A stretch of DNA of 40,914 bases from contig JBMNIG010000002.1 in NCBI GenBank assembly GCA_050950785.1, positions 1-40,914 on the forward strand, given 5' to 3'. The DNA comes from JAAYOS01 sp050950785. Its GTDB lineage: Bacteria > Bacillota > Clostridia > Oscillospirales > JAAYOS01. A model generated the notes under the pieces. The model did not search any database and was not told the DNA's origin. It saw only the letters and a program-made list of their open reading frames with translations. A program made the translations under genes and the position numbers. This document shows positions 27,776 through 36,297 of the stretch, one piece after another; the first letter of the stretch is position 1; each line of letters starts with the position of its first letter.

Positions 27776-28645
27776 ATGGAATTTAGGACATTAACTAATG
27801 GAATCAAAATGCCTATGGTAGGTTTTGGCGTTTTTCAGATTCGCGATAAGGAAGAATGCAAGCAGTCAGTGTTGAATGCCATTCGCGCAGGATACCGTCT
27901 AATCGACACTGCAGCCTCCTACACAAACGAGGACGCAGTCGGTGAAGCTGTCCGTGAAGCCATCGCAGAGGGGATATGCACCCGTGAGGAGTTGTTTATC
28001 ACCTCAAAAATGTGGGTACAGGATATGCAGAACTATGACATGGCAAAAGCCGCTATCGACGCTTCCCTCGAGAAACTCGATCTTGAGTATCTTGATCTGT
28101 ATCTTCTGCACCAGGCAATGAAAGACTACTTCAGCGCATGGCGCGCCATGGAAGATGCCTACAAAGCCGGCAAGTTGAAAGCTATCGGCGTATCAAATTT
28201 CTATCCTCATGTGATTACCAATTTCTGTGAAACGGTTGAGATCAAGCCTATGGTAAACCAAATCGAAACTCATCCATACTTCACACAGGAGTCTGCTTTG
28301 GAAGTTATGGAATACTATGATGTGGTTCCAGAAGCATGGGCACCTCTTGGAGGAGGAAGACACAACCCATTTACCAATGAGATGTTAATGGAGATCGCTT
28401 CAGCTCATGGCAAAACTGTCGCCCAGGTAATCCTTCGCTGGAACGTTCAGCGAGGCGTTGTAGTTATTCCAAAATCCGTCCACAAGGAACGCATCGAGGA
28501 GAATTTCAACATTTGGGATTTCTCGCTTACTGATGAAGAGATGAGTAAGATCAGTTCACTGGATTTGGGTTATCAAGGAACAGCCATTAAACACTTTGAT
28601 CCGGAATTCGTAAGAATGTGCACTGGCAGAAAGATCCATGACTGA
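27776..28645 (+). CDS. Aldo/keto reductase 2
   Basis: A 289-residue paralogue of the preceding gene, with tetrad Asp44, Tyr49, Lys78 and His112 (IDTAASYTNE, TSKMW, LLHQA) and IPKSVHKERIEENF for cofactor binding. The ATG follows GAAAGGAAA. It probably shares the transcript of aldo/keto reductase 1. Two reductases with different loop sequences may cover different aldehydes. The MerR gene begins 108 bases downstream with its own promoter. Confidence 0.94.
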   Translation: MEFRTLTNGIKMPMVGFGVFQIRDKEECKQSVLNAIRAGYRLIDTAASYTNEDAVGEAVREAIAEGICTREELFITSKMWVQDMQNYDMAKAAIDASLEKLDLEYLDLYLLHQAMKDYFSAWRAMEDAYKAGKLKAIGVSNFYPHVITNFCETVEIKPMVNQIETHPYFTQESALEVMEYYDVVPEAWAPLGGGRHNPFTNEMLMEIASAHGKTVAQVILRWNVQRGVVVIPKSVHKERIEENFNIWDFSLTDEEMSKISSLDLGYQGTAIKHFDPEFVRMCTGRKIHD

Positions 28646-28661
28646 TTCAAATATCATCGTG

Positions 28662-28690
28662 TTGACTCCTACCAGCCACTCTGCTATTAT
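28662..28690 (+). promoter_or_regulatory. Promoter of merR gene
   Basis: TTGACT (28662-28667) and TATTAT (28685-28690) are 17 bases apart, close to the housekeeping consensus. Expected start near 28697, just before the operator dyad. Confidence 0.7.
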
Positions 28691-28704
28691 GTGAACATAA
28701 GATT

Positions 28705-28719
28705 CGGTAGCAACTACCG
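28705..28719. promoter_or_regulatory. Second MerR operator, CGGTAG-CAA-CTACCG
   Basis: The same 15-base dyad core as at 26800-26814, including its CAA centre. Here it sits about +9 to +23 of the merR promoter, not in a 19-base spacer. Binding here would block transcription, so it probably gives autorepression. Confidence 0.75.
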
Positions 28720-28753
28720 GTCATGCAAATAAACCCGTATCGGAGACGTGCCT

Positions 28754-29152
28754 ATGTATTACACGATGAAAGAAGCCTGTGAAAAAACGGGTTTATCCTA
28801 TGAAACACTGAAGTTCTACTGCAATCAGGGACTTGTACCAAACGTAAAGCGTAATAGTAACAACCACAGAATCTTTGACGAACGTGATATCGCCTGGATT
28901 AACAGCCTGCACTGCCTGAGAAACTGTGGAATGAGCATTTCGGAAATGAAAGAATATATTGACCTCTGTTTGGTTGGAGAAGCCAGTATTCCAGAACGAA
29001 AGGTCATACTTGCCGAAAAACGCAAGTGTTTGGAAGAAGAAATCAAGCGTATTAAGGACAGTGTCGATTACATTGACCGGAAGATGGAGTTTTATGACGA
29101 TGTGCTTTCCGGGAATATAAAATATTACAGCAATCTAATCAAGACAGAATAA
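28754..29152 (+). CDS. MerR family regulator, AdhR-like
   Basis: A 132-residue MerR regulator. The winged helix lies at residues 1-70 (MYYTMKEACEKTGLSYETLK) and a coiled coil at about 80-125. LHCLRNCGMSI aligns with the segment around Cys52 of Bacillus subtilis AdhR (KCMRNAGLSI), so Cys54 may be the aldehyde-sensing thiol; Cys58 is an additional neighbour. ATG 28754 is preferred over GTG 28748 because GGAG at 28741 is better spaced. Dyads at 26799 and 28705 are the likely binding sites, so it should activate the two reductases and limit its own expression. Confidence 0.9.
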   Translation: MYYTMKEACEKTGLSYETLKFYCNQGLVPNVKRNSNNHRIFDERDIAWINSLHCLRNCGMSISEMKEYIDLCLVGEASIPERKVILAEKRKCLEEEIKRIKDSVDYIDRKMEFYDDVLSGNIKYYSNLIKTE

Positions 29153-29155
29153 ATG

Positions 29156-29174
29156 GCGCATTATTGATTTGCGC
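29156..29174 (+). terminator. Weak hairpin after merR
   Basis: GCGCA (29156-29160) and TGCGC (29170-29174) with a 9-base loop, followed by AGCTTTT. It is short, so confidence is low. Confidence 0.4.
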
Positions 29175-29244
29175 AGCTTTTGAGAGGAACTTTATTGGTT
29201 TTCAATTTGGCTCTTTGATTATTCAAGGAGCTTTTATTTTGCTC

Positions 29245-29272
29245 TTGAAACTTGTTCAACAATCTGTATAAT
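29245..29272 (+). promoter_or_regulatory. Promoter of DMT transporter
   Basis: TTGAAA (29245-29250) and a perfect TATAAT (29267-29272) are 16 bases apart. The leader of about 110 bases before the ATG at 29388 contains the word TGTCAATAAACT (29295-29306), also found at 36618. Confidence 0.65.
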
Positions 29273-29387
29273 AGAAAAGTATTGTCACGCGCCATGTCAA
29301 TAAACTGACAAATCCTAATATATAGTGCGTGCACAAGTAAAATAAGACGGTACTCCCGTACTCTTTAGAAGAAAGGAAAAGAATTTT

Positions 29388-30287
29388 ATGTGGCTGATGT
29401 ACTCTATACTAACTACGCTTTCTTGGGCTTTTGCTGATTTGTTTTATAAAAAGGGGAACGCTCCTAACGACAAATCAAGCCACATAAAAACAGTCGTGAT
29501 GGTTGGCGTTGTAATGGGCATTCACGCATTTGCATATATGCTTATAAATGATATATCATTTTCGCCGATTTACCTTGTAACGTATTTCCCTGTTTCGGCG
29601 TTATATATTCTGTCGATGGCAATCGGCTATTTTGGACTAAGATATATAGAGCTGTCCATATCCTCCCCAATCCAGAATTCATCAGGCGCTGTAACAGCTA
29701 TTCTAATATACATATTTTTTACACATGTACTCAGCTACCTTGAGGTAGGATCAATCGTATTAATTACTACTGGTATTGTTGCTCTTGCTTTTTTGGAAAA
29801 ACGTTCATCAGATGTTACAGCACCTTTGGACGAAAAGGATCGCAAGTACCAAAAAGGATTTTTAGCAATTATCTTTCCAATTCTGTATTGCATAATTGAT
29901 GGCCTTGGAACCTTTGCTGATGCCATATATTTGGATGAGCTTGCATTGATAGGTGAAGACCAGGCTTTGTTGGCATATGAATTCACATTCTTTATAGTCG
30001 CTATTATTGCAATTATTTATTTGGTTGCTAAGAAAGAAAAGATAAGCTTAGTAAAAGAAAAGGACAGGGGTATTGCTGCAATATTTGAGACGGCGGGACA
30101 ATTCTTCTATGTATACGCAATGGCGCAGAACGCCATTATCGTAGCTCCTGTGGTTGCATCATACAGCACATTCTCCGTGTTGTTGTCTCGTGTTTTCCTG
30201 AAAGAGAAACTGACGCGTGCGCAGTACTTTATGATTGCACTAGTTATGCTGGGCATCGCCTTGTTGGCAATATCCGAAGTGATATAA
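29388..30287 (+). CDS. DMT superfamily (EamA) transporter
   Basis: A 299-residue membrane protein with about ten hydrophobic segments and two EamA repeats (about 1-135 and 155-298). WAFADLFYKKG in helix 1 and the ending ARAQ-like TRAQYFMIALVMLGIALL are family-like. A charged loop (residues about 138-152) separates the halves. The family exports amino acids, nucleosides or other metabolites; this one has no informative neighbour. The ATG follows GAAAGGAAAAG. The transcript ends at a long palindrome (30299-30360). Confidence 0.88.
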   Translation: MWLMYSILTTLSWAFADLFYKKGNAPNDKSSHIKTVVMVGVVMGIHAFAYMLINDISFSPIYLVTYFPVSALYILSMAIGYFGLRYIELSISSPIQNSSGAVTAILIYIFFTHVLSYLEVGSIVLITTGIVALAFLEKRSSDVTAPLDEKDRKYQKGFLAIIFPILYCIIDGLGTFADAIYLDELALIGEDQALLAYEFTFFIVAIIAIIYLVAKKEKISLVKEKDRGIAAIFETAGQFFYVYAMAQNAIIVAPVVASYSTFSVLLSRVFLKEKLTRAQYFMIALVMLGIALLAISEVI

Positions 30288-30298
30288 CACAAGAGAAA

Positions 30299-30360
30299 AT
30301 ATGCTCCCCTTATGGTAAACAGTTTTATTGTTCCTACTGTCTGCCCTAAGGGGAGCATAT
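30299..30360. repeat. 62-base palindromic repeat, ATATGCTCCC family, copy A
   Basis: ATATGCTCCCCTTA (30299-30312) and TAAGGGGAGCATAT (30347-30360) are perfect inverted 14-mers. The centre holds CAGT and ACTG arms. A related unit lies in the opposite orientation at 38435-38492, sharing both ends and part of the centre. It can act as a terminator, but the shared centre suggests a mobile or REP-like origin. Confidence 0.75.
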
Positions 30361-30479
30361 CGATAATCGAGCACAGAGTTTTATGGTAATAGCAAGATAG
30401 AATCGACCTATATATAATTGTGCAAGACAACAGAACCGTCAGACTGTGTCAAAAGACCTCTTGACTGCCTTAATTAGGT

Positions 30480-30908
30480 TTAAAGAAATGCTTTTAGCTG
30501 TTGAACATTGTTTTCTTCGAATTTGAGAAGTCTTTCCATTAAATTGATTATATCCGGCTCCGCGTCTTTATATCTCTTCAACTTTTTGACCGCATTGATG
30601 ATGCCCATATTGCTTCCTATTATCAGCATTTCTGAAATGTGGGATGCTGACTTATCGGTCAGTGTCTGCATATTTATCATCAAGTAGGTTTTTATCTTGT
30701 CTAAGGCACCAATTCCCTTTTCATCATATCCGTTTTTATTAAGAGCCTCTTTCGCTGCACGATGGATATCTTGGTATTCTCTATATTGGGATTGGAGATG
30801 CTGCTTGAAGTTATCATTTTCAGCAATATCTATCAATTGTTCTAAGGTGTGTACTCCCATTTGAGAGTTCTGATAGACAAAATTTAGAAGCTCTGCGTTT
30901 TTGTTCAT
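30480..30908 (-). CDS. Small helical protein, DUF2383/ferritin-like
   Basis: A 142-residue, almost wholly alpha-helical protein without membrane segments or signal peptide. Its pattern of four amphipathic helices (LLNFVYQNSQMGVHTLEQL, FKQHLQSQYREYQDIHRAA and later helices) resembles DUF2383 or ferritin-like four-helix bundles. The function of that group is unknown. The start ATG follows AAGGGG on the minus strand. It is divergent from the PatB-like gene with 226-250 bases between them. I rate the gene as real and the family assignment as tentative. Confidence 0.75.
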   Translation of the reverse strand: MNKNAELLNFVYQNSQMGVHTLEQLIDIAENDNFKQHLQSQYREYQDIHRAAKEALNKNGYDEKGIGALDKIKTYLMINMQTLTDKSASHISEMLIIGSNMGIINAVKKLKRYKDAEPDIINLMERLLKFEENNVQQLKAFL

Positions 30909-31158
30909 ATTTTACGCCCCTTGACTTGTGTAGTATACTTGGCCACAACCGATCGATTTGTGTTGTGTTTAGTATAACCAAAAGCTGAATATGAATTCGT
31001 AACTTGTAGCAAGGAAGGATACGATCTCACCAGCAGGAGAATGGCGATAGTTCCGGATATACTTGCTATTTTTATTGTGATATAATGAAATGTATAAAGA
31101 GCAGTGAAATTCAAGTATACAATCTTATAAGGATTTGCCATATAGAGAAGTACAGGAA

Positions 31159-32352
31159 GTGATCAAAATCAAAAAATATGACTTTGAAAAGTTGATAAAC
31201 AGAAAAAACACAGGCAGCGGAAAGTGGAATCAGATGTATGAAATAAATCCTGATGTAGCTGAGGATATTGTACCTCTGTCTGTTGCTGATATGGAATTTA
31301 AGACAGCGCCTGAGATAGTGGAAGGTCTTAAGAGGTTTTTAGATGAGTCGGTTTTGGGCTACACTTCTGCTACAGATGATTATTATAAAAGTGTTATAGG
31401 CTGGATGGAGAGACGGCACGGGTTCAGTCCGAATAAAGAATGGTTTATTGAAATGCCCGGTGTTGTACCTGCGTTGAAACATATGGTATCGGCTCTGACA
31501 AGACCGGGAGACAGCGTACTTATTATGACGCCCGTATATTATCCCTTTAGGTCTGTTGCAGAGACACAGGGGCGAAATATAATAGAAACCGAATTGATTG
31601 CTGAAGGCAATACATATAAAATTGACTTTGAAGACTTCGAGGCAAAGGCTCGGAGGGAAGATGTAAAGCTCTTCATCCTCTGCAGTCCACATAACCCTAT
31701 CGGTCGAGTATGGACAAAACAAGAATTAGAGTTGTTATGCCACTTATGCTATGAAAATGATGTGTTCGTAATTTCAGACGAGATCCACTTTGATCTTATC
31801 ATGCCTGGGTACAAGCATGTATCGTTAGGTACTTTTGAGGAAAAGTATCTTGAAAACTGCGCTATCTGTACCGCTCCAAGCAAAACTTTTAATCTAGCAG
31901 GACTGCAGACTGCGAATATATTTATTTCTAATAAGGATATTCGGGAGAGGGTATCAAAAGAAAAAGGTTTCGGCACGCTGAATGCTGTTGGATATAAAGC
32001 TTGCGAGCTTGCATACAATTGTTGCGAGGACTGGCTTGAACAGGCAATTGAGGTAATTGACGGTAACAGAAAATACATTGAGGAATTTATGGCGCGGAAT
32101 ATACCTCGGGTAAAGGTGTTTGAGATGCAAGCAACTTATCTTATGTGGTTGGATTTTAATGCTTTGGGGATGGATTACAAAGAACTTGAAAAGTTTATGC
32201 AGTACAAAGCACAGCTGTTTTTGGACGAAGGATATATCTTTGGTAAGGGCGGATATGGCTTTGAAAGAATAAATATCGCATGTCCAAAATGGGTCATAGA
32301 AGGTGCGATGGAAAGGCTGCTGAAAGCTGTAAACAGCCTTGGTCTTGGATAA
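31159..32352 (+). CDS. PatB/MalY-type cystathionine beta-lyase (PLP)
   Basis: A PLP-dependent fold-type I enzyme, most likely a C-S lyase that cleaves cystathionine or cysteine conjugates to a thiol, pyruvate and ammonia. Blocks are PLSVADMEF, GVVPALKHMV, SPHNPIGRVWT, ISDEIHFDL, and the PLP lysine in TAPSKTFNLAGLQ (Lys242 from this start). The start is uncertain. GTG 31159 overlaps the only good ribosome binding site (AGGAAG, 31154-31159), TTG 31135 has AAGGA only 2 bases away, and a codon ATC at 31168 has the best spacing and would give IKKYDF, where relatives begin MKYDF. About 395-398 residues. Confidence 0.9.
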   Translation: MIKIKKYDFEKLINRKNTGSGKWNQMYEINPDVAEDIVPLSVADMEFKTAPEIVEGLKRFLDESVLGYTSATDDYYKSVIGWMERRHGFSPNKEWFIEMPGVVPALKHMVSALTRPGDSVLIMTPVYYPFRSVAETQGRNIIETELIAEGNTYKIDFEDFEAKARREDVKLFILCSPHNPIGRVWTKQELELLCHLCYENDVFVISDEIHFDLIMPGYKHVSLGTFEEKYLENCAICTAPSKTFNLAGLQTANIFISNKDIRERVSKEKGFGTLNAVGYKACELAYNCCEDWLEQAIEVIDGNRKYIEEFMARNIPRVKVFEMQATYLMWLDFNALGMDYKELEKFMQYKAQLFLDEGYIFGKGGYGFERINIACPKWVIEGAMERLLKAVNSLGLG

Positions 32353-32487
32353 TGAGACGGGAAGACTTTCCCATTGTCTAGAAAGCTCGGTTAAATAAAA
32401 GAAGAACCTTCAATTTCTCTCATACATAAACAAGAAAATATTAATTAGTGTAATTAGAAAGCATTGATTTACAAGGAGTAATATTAT

Positions 32488-32881
32488 ATGAAAAGCATCA
32501 AACCCGGCAGAGGCCCATCCATGATGGGCGGATTTATGAGCATAGCTATGGGCGTATTCGGCTTGATATGGACAGTTCTTGCAGCCAGCATGGGCGGAGG
32601 CCTGTTTGCGCTGTTCGGTGTTGTATTTATCATAATTTCCATCGCACAGGCAGTGTACAATTTTAAAAACGCTACTAGTAAAAATCGGTATTCCGCATTT
32701 GATATTACTGATGCCAGCGAGGAAACTGACCCGCTAAATGAGAGATTCGGCAAGGAGCTCAGAGTATCAAGCGCAAGAAGATACTTCACACAGCGGTGAA
32801 ACTGCCTTTTGCCCATACTGTGGAGTGGGAGTTGAAGACGACTATGAGTTTTGCCATAAATGCGGAAAGAAACTGCCGTAG
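32488..32881 (+). pseudogene. Small membrane protein with zinc ribbon, frameshifted
   Basis: The first frame begins MKSIKPGRGPSMMGGFMSI and holds two membrane helices (about residues 15-60), then a polar stretch SAFDITDASEETDPLNERFG. It then runs out of frame and stops at 32799. From 32738 another frame encodes EDTSHSGETAFCPYCG...FCHKCGKKLP, a four-cysteine zinc ribbon ending at 32881. Removing one base near 32758 joins them into 130 residues. The function is unknown; such proteins are common in Clostridia. The start follows AAGGAG. It is either a broken gene or a sequencing error. Confidence 0.75.
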
Positions 32882-32928
32882 GAAAGTATGCATAAAGTAA
32901 TCATAAGGTTGGCATATCGGAATGCATA

Positions 32929-32979
32929 AAAGACGACCGGGGATGAATAGCTTTACGCTGTTCAACCTCGGTCTTCTTT
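32929..32979 (+). terminator. Hairpin after the zinc-ribbon gene
   Basis: AAGAC-GA-CCGGGG (32929-32941) pairs with CCTCGGTCTT (32966-32975), with an inner TAGC/GCT stem, and is followed by CTTTATAT. It is convergent with the DtxR gene. The rest of the gap up to 33163 shows no gene. Confidence 0.5.
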
Positions 32980-33163
32980 ATATCAATGTATATAAGAACT
33001 TGATTTAGTGGACTAGGGTGTTTCTCCTGCTAACAAAGAACTCTAGCCGAAAGCCCATGACCGTCATGGGGAGTGTCAATTACGCAGACTGGAGACGGTT
33101 CTGTTAAATTGATATATACTGCTTGAATCAGACAACAGAACTATCCTCTGTCATATACCGAAT

Positions 33164-33640
33164 CTACCGGTTTCGGTAAGATTTTCTGAACGCATCAAAC
33201 TCCCTCTTTATATCTGGATTAGATTTAAAAAAATCAAGTAATGTCTTTAGTTTTTTTACCGTAGCCGGATAAAGTGAATGTTCAATCAACTCGGTTTCCT
33301 CCAGAGGATCGGTACAACCTATTAATGTAAGAAAACGTTCCACGATCTCATGGCGATAAATCAGGTATTCGCCCAAATCGCGCCCGGAATCAGTCAATTG
33401 GATTATGCCATATCTGTCATACTTAACAAAACCCAATTCAGCAAGCCTCATAATCATTCTCGATACTGATGAAGGTCTGACATGCAAAACATCTGATAAT
33501 TGGCCTATGCGCGCATATCCTTTATCTTTACATATCCGATATGTCATTTCCATATAGTCTTCAAGAGCAGAGGTAAGCTGGCCTTCCTGCCGGTTGGCTA
33601 GCTGATAGCCACGTACAGTACGAAAGTAGTCATCGTTCAT
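33164..33640 (-). CDS. DtxR/MntR family metal-dependent regulator
   Basis: A metal-sensing repressor of the DtxR/MntR family, about 158 residues. The N-terminal winged helix contains LTSALEDYMEMTYRICKDKGYARIGQLSDVLHVRPSSVSRMI; the dimerisation part contains YLIYRHEIVERFLTLIG and the metal ligand His/Glu pattern (ETELIEHSLYP). It lacks the SH3-like third domain, as in MntR. It is divergent from feoA-feoB, which suggests that it controls iron (or Mn) import. ATG 33640 is chosen over GTG 33658; neither has a strong ribosome binding site, but relatives begin at this point. Confidence 0.9.
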   Translation of the reverse strand: MNDDYFRTVRGYQLANRQEGQLTSALEDYMEMTYRICKDKGYARIGQLSDVLHVRPSSVSRMIMRLAELGFVKYDRYGIIQLTDSGRDLGEYLIYRHEIVERFLTLIGCTDPLEETELIEHSLYPATVKKLKTLLDFFKSNPDIKREFDAFRKSYRNR

Positions 33641-33716
33641 GTAATCAACCCGTTTCACTGTTTCTGTTTTCTATTTCATCCTATGCGAACTATGTTGATT
33701 TTAGTAGCATATATTG

Positions 33717-33743
33717 GCGTAGAGCAAACATTTTGCTCTACGC
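33717..33743. promoter_or_regulatory. Perfect 12-bp dyad upstream of feoA
   Basis: GCGTAGAGCAAA (33717-33728) and TTTGCTCTACGC (33732-33743) are perfect inverted repeats with a 3-base centre. It lies between the DtxR-like gene and feoA, next to a possible -10 TATATT (33710-33715). Followed by TAACTTTTT, it could also act as a leader terminator before the feoA ribosome binding site. Operator for the DtxR-like protein is the more attractive reading. Confidence 0.65.
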
Positions 33744-33764
33744 TAACTTTTTGGGGGGGTGATT

Positions 33765-34001
33765 ATGATCGATTCATGTACTGCACTTAACCGGTTGCCG
33801 GTTGGTCAAAAGGCCAGGGTTTCATCCATTCTATTTGAAGGAACTGCCAGAAGAAGGCTTATGGATCTGGGAATGATTGAGGGTACTGAGATCAAATCCC
33901 TTTATAAAAGCCCGGCCGGCAATCCGATTGCATATATGATTCGGGGAGCGGTAATAGCATTGCGAACCGACGTCACCGAAAAAATCCTGGTTTCAAAATA
34001 G
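33765..34001 (+). CDS. feoA: Ferrous iron transport protein A
   Basis: A 78-residue cytoplasmic SH3-like protein that supports FeoB. Blocks are LPVGQKARVSSI, RRRLMDLGMIEGTEI and PIAYMIRGAVIALR. The ATG at 33765 follows GGGGGGG with good spacing; GTG 33759 in frame overlaps the ribosome binding site. feoB follows after 44 bases. Confidence 0.95.
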   Translation: MIDSCTALNRLPVGQKARVSSILFEGTARRRLMDLGMIEGTEIKSLYKSPAGNPIAYMIRGAVIALRTDVTEKILVSK

Positions 34002-34045
34002 CCAATTAGATATATTTAGTTTCGGATGATTTTTGAGGGATAATT

Positions 34046-36250
34046 ATGGGCACAACTGTAAACTTACCGGACCTGACGACAAAAAGAAACATTAGCAGGT
34101 ACGGTCCGGAAATAGTAAAAGAGACTGATCAGGAGCGCATTGTAGCTCTGGCCGGAAATCCGAATGTTGGGAAAAGCACAGTGTTCAATGGACTTACCGG
34201 CTTAAAGCAGCATACGGGAAATTGGCCCGGTAAAACTGTCGCAGTTGCACAAGGGAGACATTCTCTGGGAGATAGAAGTTTCATTCTCGTAGATTTACCG
34301 GGTACATATTCGCTGTCGGCAAATTCCGTTGAGGAAGAAATCGCGCGTGACTACATATGTTACGGTGGAGCGGATGCTGTTGTAGTGGTAGTTGATGCAA
34401 CATGTCTTGAGAGAAATTTGAATCTTGTGCTACAAACCATAGAGATAACTGACAAAGTTGTGGTCTGTGTGAACCTGATGGATGAAGCAAAAAAGAAAGG
34501 GATAAAAATCGATCTGGACTTACTACATAAACGACTAGGAGTACCTGTTGTCGGTACCAGTGCAAGGAGCGGTGCAGGCTTAGAGCAACTCATGGATGTA
34601 GTATGTAAGGTAACTGAAGGAACCGGGGAAACTGTCGGAGCTAATGGAACTAATGCAAAGTTGCAGCTGTCTCCTATTCGAGTAAAATACTTTGATGAGT
34701 TGGAGAATATTTTGGCTACCATTGAACCTACAATCAGGAACAATGTAGGCGGCAAGATCAATAGCAGATGGATTGCGTTGAGACTGATGGAAGGTGAAAG
34801 CGGGCTGTTGGAATCCCTTAGTACTTGGATGGGACTCAGTCCCAAAGGTAAAGAAAAGGTTTCAAAGGCAGTATCAGAAGCACATAAATATATGAGCTCA
34901 ATAGGTATAAGCCCAGATCAAATAAGAGATAGAGTTGTAACAAGGATAGTAAAGACCTGCGAAAACATATATGCTGAAGTCGTAAAGTTGGATAAAAAAG
35001 AGTATGCAGAGCGGGACAGGAAGTTTGACAAATTCCTTACATCAAAGCTTACTGGCATACCTGTAATGATACTGCTACTATTTATTGTGTTTTGGATCAC
35101 GATTTCGGGTGCAAATTATCCTTCCACGTTGCTTTCTAATGTTCTGTTTTCGCTTGAACAGCCCTTGGCTGATTTTCTTGCATATATTGGTGCCCACGAC
35201 TTAGTAGTTCGACTACTAACAGAAGGTGCTTACAGAACACTTGCTTGGGTAGTTTCGGTCATGCTACCACCAATGGCAATCTTTTTTCCACTGTTTACAC
35301 TGCTTGAGGATTGCGGATATCTGCCTAGGATAGCTTTCAATCTTGATAACTTTTTTAGGAAAGCTTGCGCCCATGGAAAGCAGGCTCTAACTATGTGTAT
35401 GGGTTTTGGGTGCAATGCTGCCGGTGTCATAGGCTGCCGCATAATCGATTCGCCTCGGGAGCGACTGATTGCAACGATAACCAACAACTTTGTACCCTGC
35501 AATGGAAGATTTCCCACACTGATTGCTCTAATTACAATGTTTTTTGCAGGTGTAGCGGGTGGTGTTTTGCAATCTGCTATTTCAACGCTTATGCTGACAG
35601 CAGTTATTGTTCTTGGCGTTGTAGCAACAGTCATTACCTCTCGCATATTGTCTGCGACCATTTTGAAAGGGACGCCTTCTTCATTTTATTTGGAGCTTCC
35701 TCCTTACAGGCGACCTCAAATTGGAAGGGTGATCGTTCGGTCTATCATGGACAGAACACTCTTTGTACTTGGCCGCGCTGTTGTTGTGGCAGCACCTGCC
35801 GGACTGGTAATATGGGTTCTTGCAAATGTATATATTGACGGAATAAGCTTGCTTTCTAAGTGCGCAAGTTTTCTGCAGCCCTTCGCGAATCTAATGGGGC
35901 TTGATGGCTATATTTTGCTTGCATTTATTCTCGGTTTCCCAGCTAATGAGATCGTTGTTCCCATAATCATAATGAGCTATATGTCACAAGGTGCTCTTGT
36001 CGAACTTGATAGCTTGGTCGAACTAAAAACACTATTTGTTGAGAACGGGTGGACTTGGCTTACTGCGCTATGCACTATGCTGTTTTCTTTGATGCATTGG
36101 CCATGTGGCACAACTTGTCTCACAATACGTAAAGAAACACAGAGTGTCAAGTGGACCTTGCTGTCTTTTACAGTTCCGACACTTGTTGGAATAATATTGT
36201 GTATCTCAGTAGCTACTATTGCACGTGTGTTTAGGCTAGCTCCATGGTAA
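34046..36250 (+). CDS. feoB: Ferrous iron transporter B
   Basis: A 734-residue membrane protein for Fe(II) uptake. The N-terminal G domain has G1 GNPNVGKST (37-45), the G3 region DLPGTYSL and G4 NLMDE, followed by a linker domain and a C-terminal part with two Gate repeats (LPRIAFNLDNFFRKACAHGKQALTMCMGFGCNAAGV, GFPANEIVVP). Cysteines in MGFGCNA and WPCGTT are conserved in the family. It is co-transcribed with feoA, and no feoC follows. The start follows GAGGGAT. The divergent DtxR-like gene and the 12-bp dyad suggest iron-dependent control. Confidence 0.97.
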   Translation: MGTTVNLPDLTTKRNISRYGPEIVKETDQERIVALAGNPNVGKSTVFNGLTGLKQHTGNWPGKTVAVAQGRHSLGDRSFILVDLPGTYSLSANSVEEEIARDYICYGGADAVVVVVDATCLERNLNLVLQTIEITDKVVVCVNLMDEAKKKGIKIDLDLLHKRLGVPVVGTSARSGAGLEQLMDVVCKVTEGTGETVGANGTNAKLQLSPIRVKYFDELENILATIEPTIRNNVGGKINSRWIALRLMEGESGLLESLSTWMGLSPKGKEKVSKAVSEAHKYMSSIGISPDQIRDRVVTRIVKTCENIYAEVVKLDKKEYAERDRKFDKFLTSKLTGIPVMILLLFIVFWITISGANYPSTLLSNVLFSLEQPLADFLAYIGAHDLVVRLLTEGAYRTLAWVVSVMLPPMAIFFPLFTLLEDCGYLPRIAFNLDNFFRKACAHGKQALTMCMGFGCNAAGVIGCRIIDSPRERLIATITNNFVPCNGRFPTLIALITMFFAGVAGGVLQSAISTLMLTAVIVLGVVATVITSRILSATILKGTPSSFYLELPPYRRPQIGRVIVRSIMDRTLFVLGRAVVVAAPAGLVIWVLANVYIDGISLLSKCASFLQPFANLMGLDGYILLAFILGFPANEIVVPIIIMSYMSQGALVELDSLVELKTLFVENGWTWLTALCTMLFSLMHWPCGTTCLTIRKETQSVKWTLLSFTVPTLVGIILCISVATIARVFRLAPW

Positions 36251-36297
36251 TCCATAGTGTTCAACTTAGGAAAAGTTCTATGCCATTTATATAAAGT

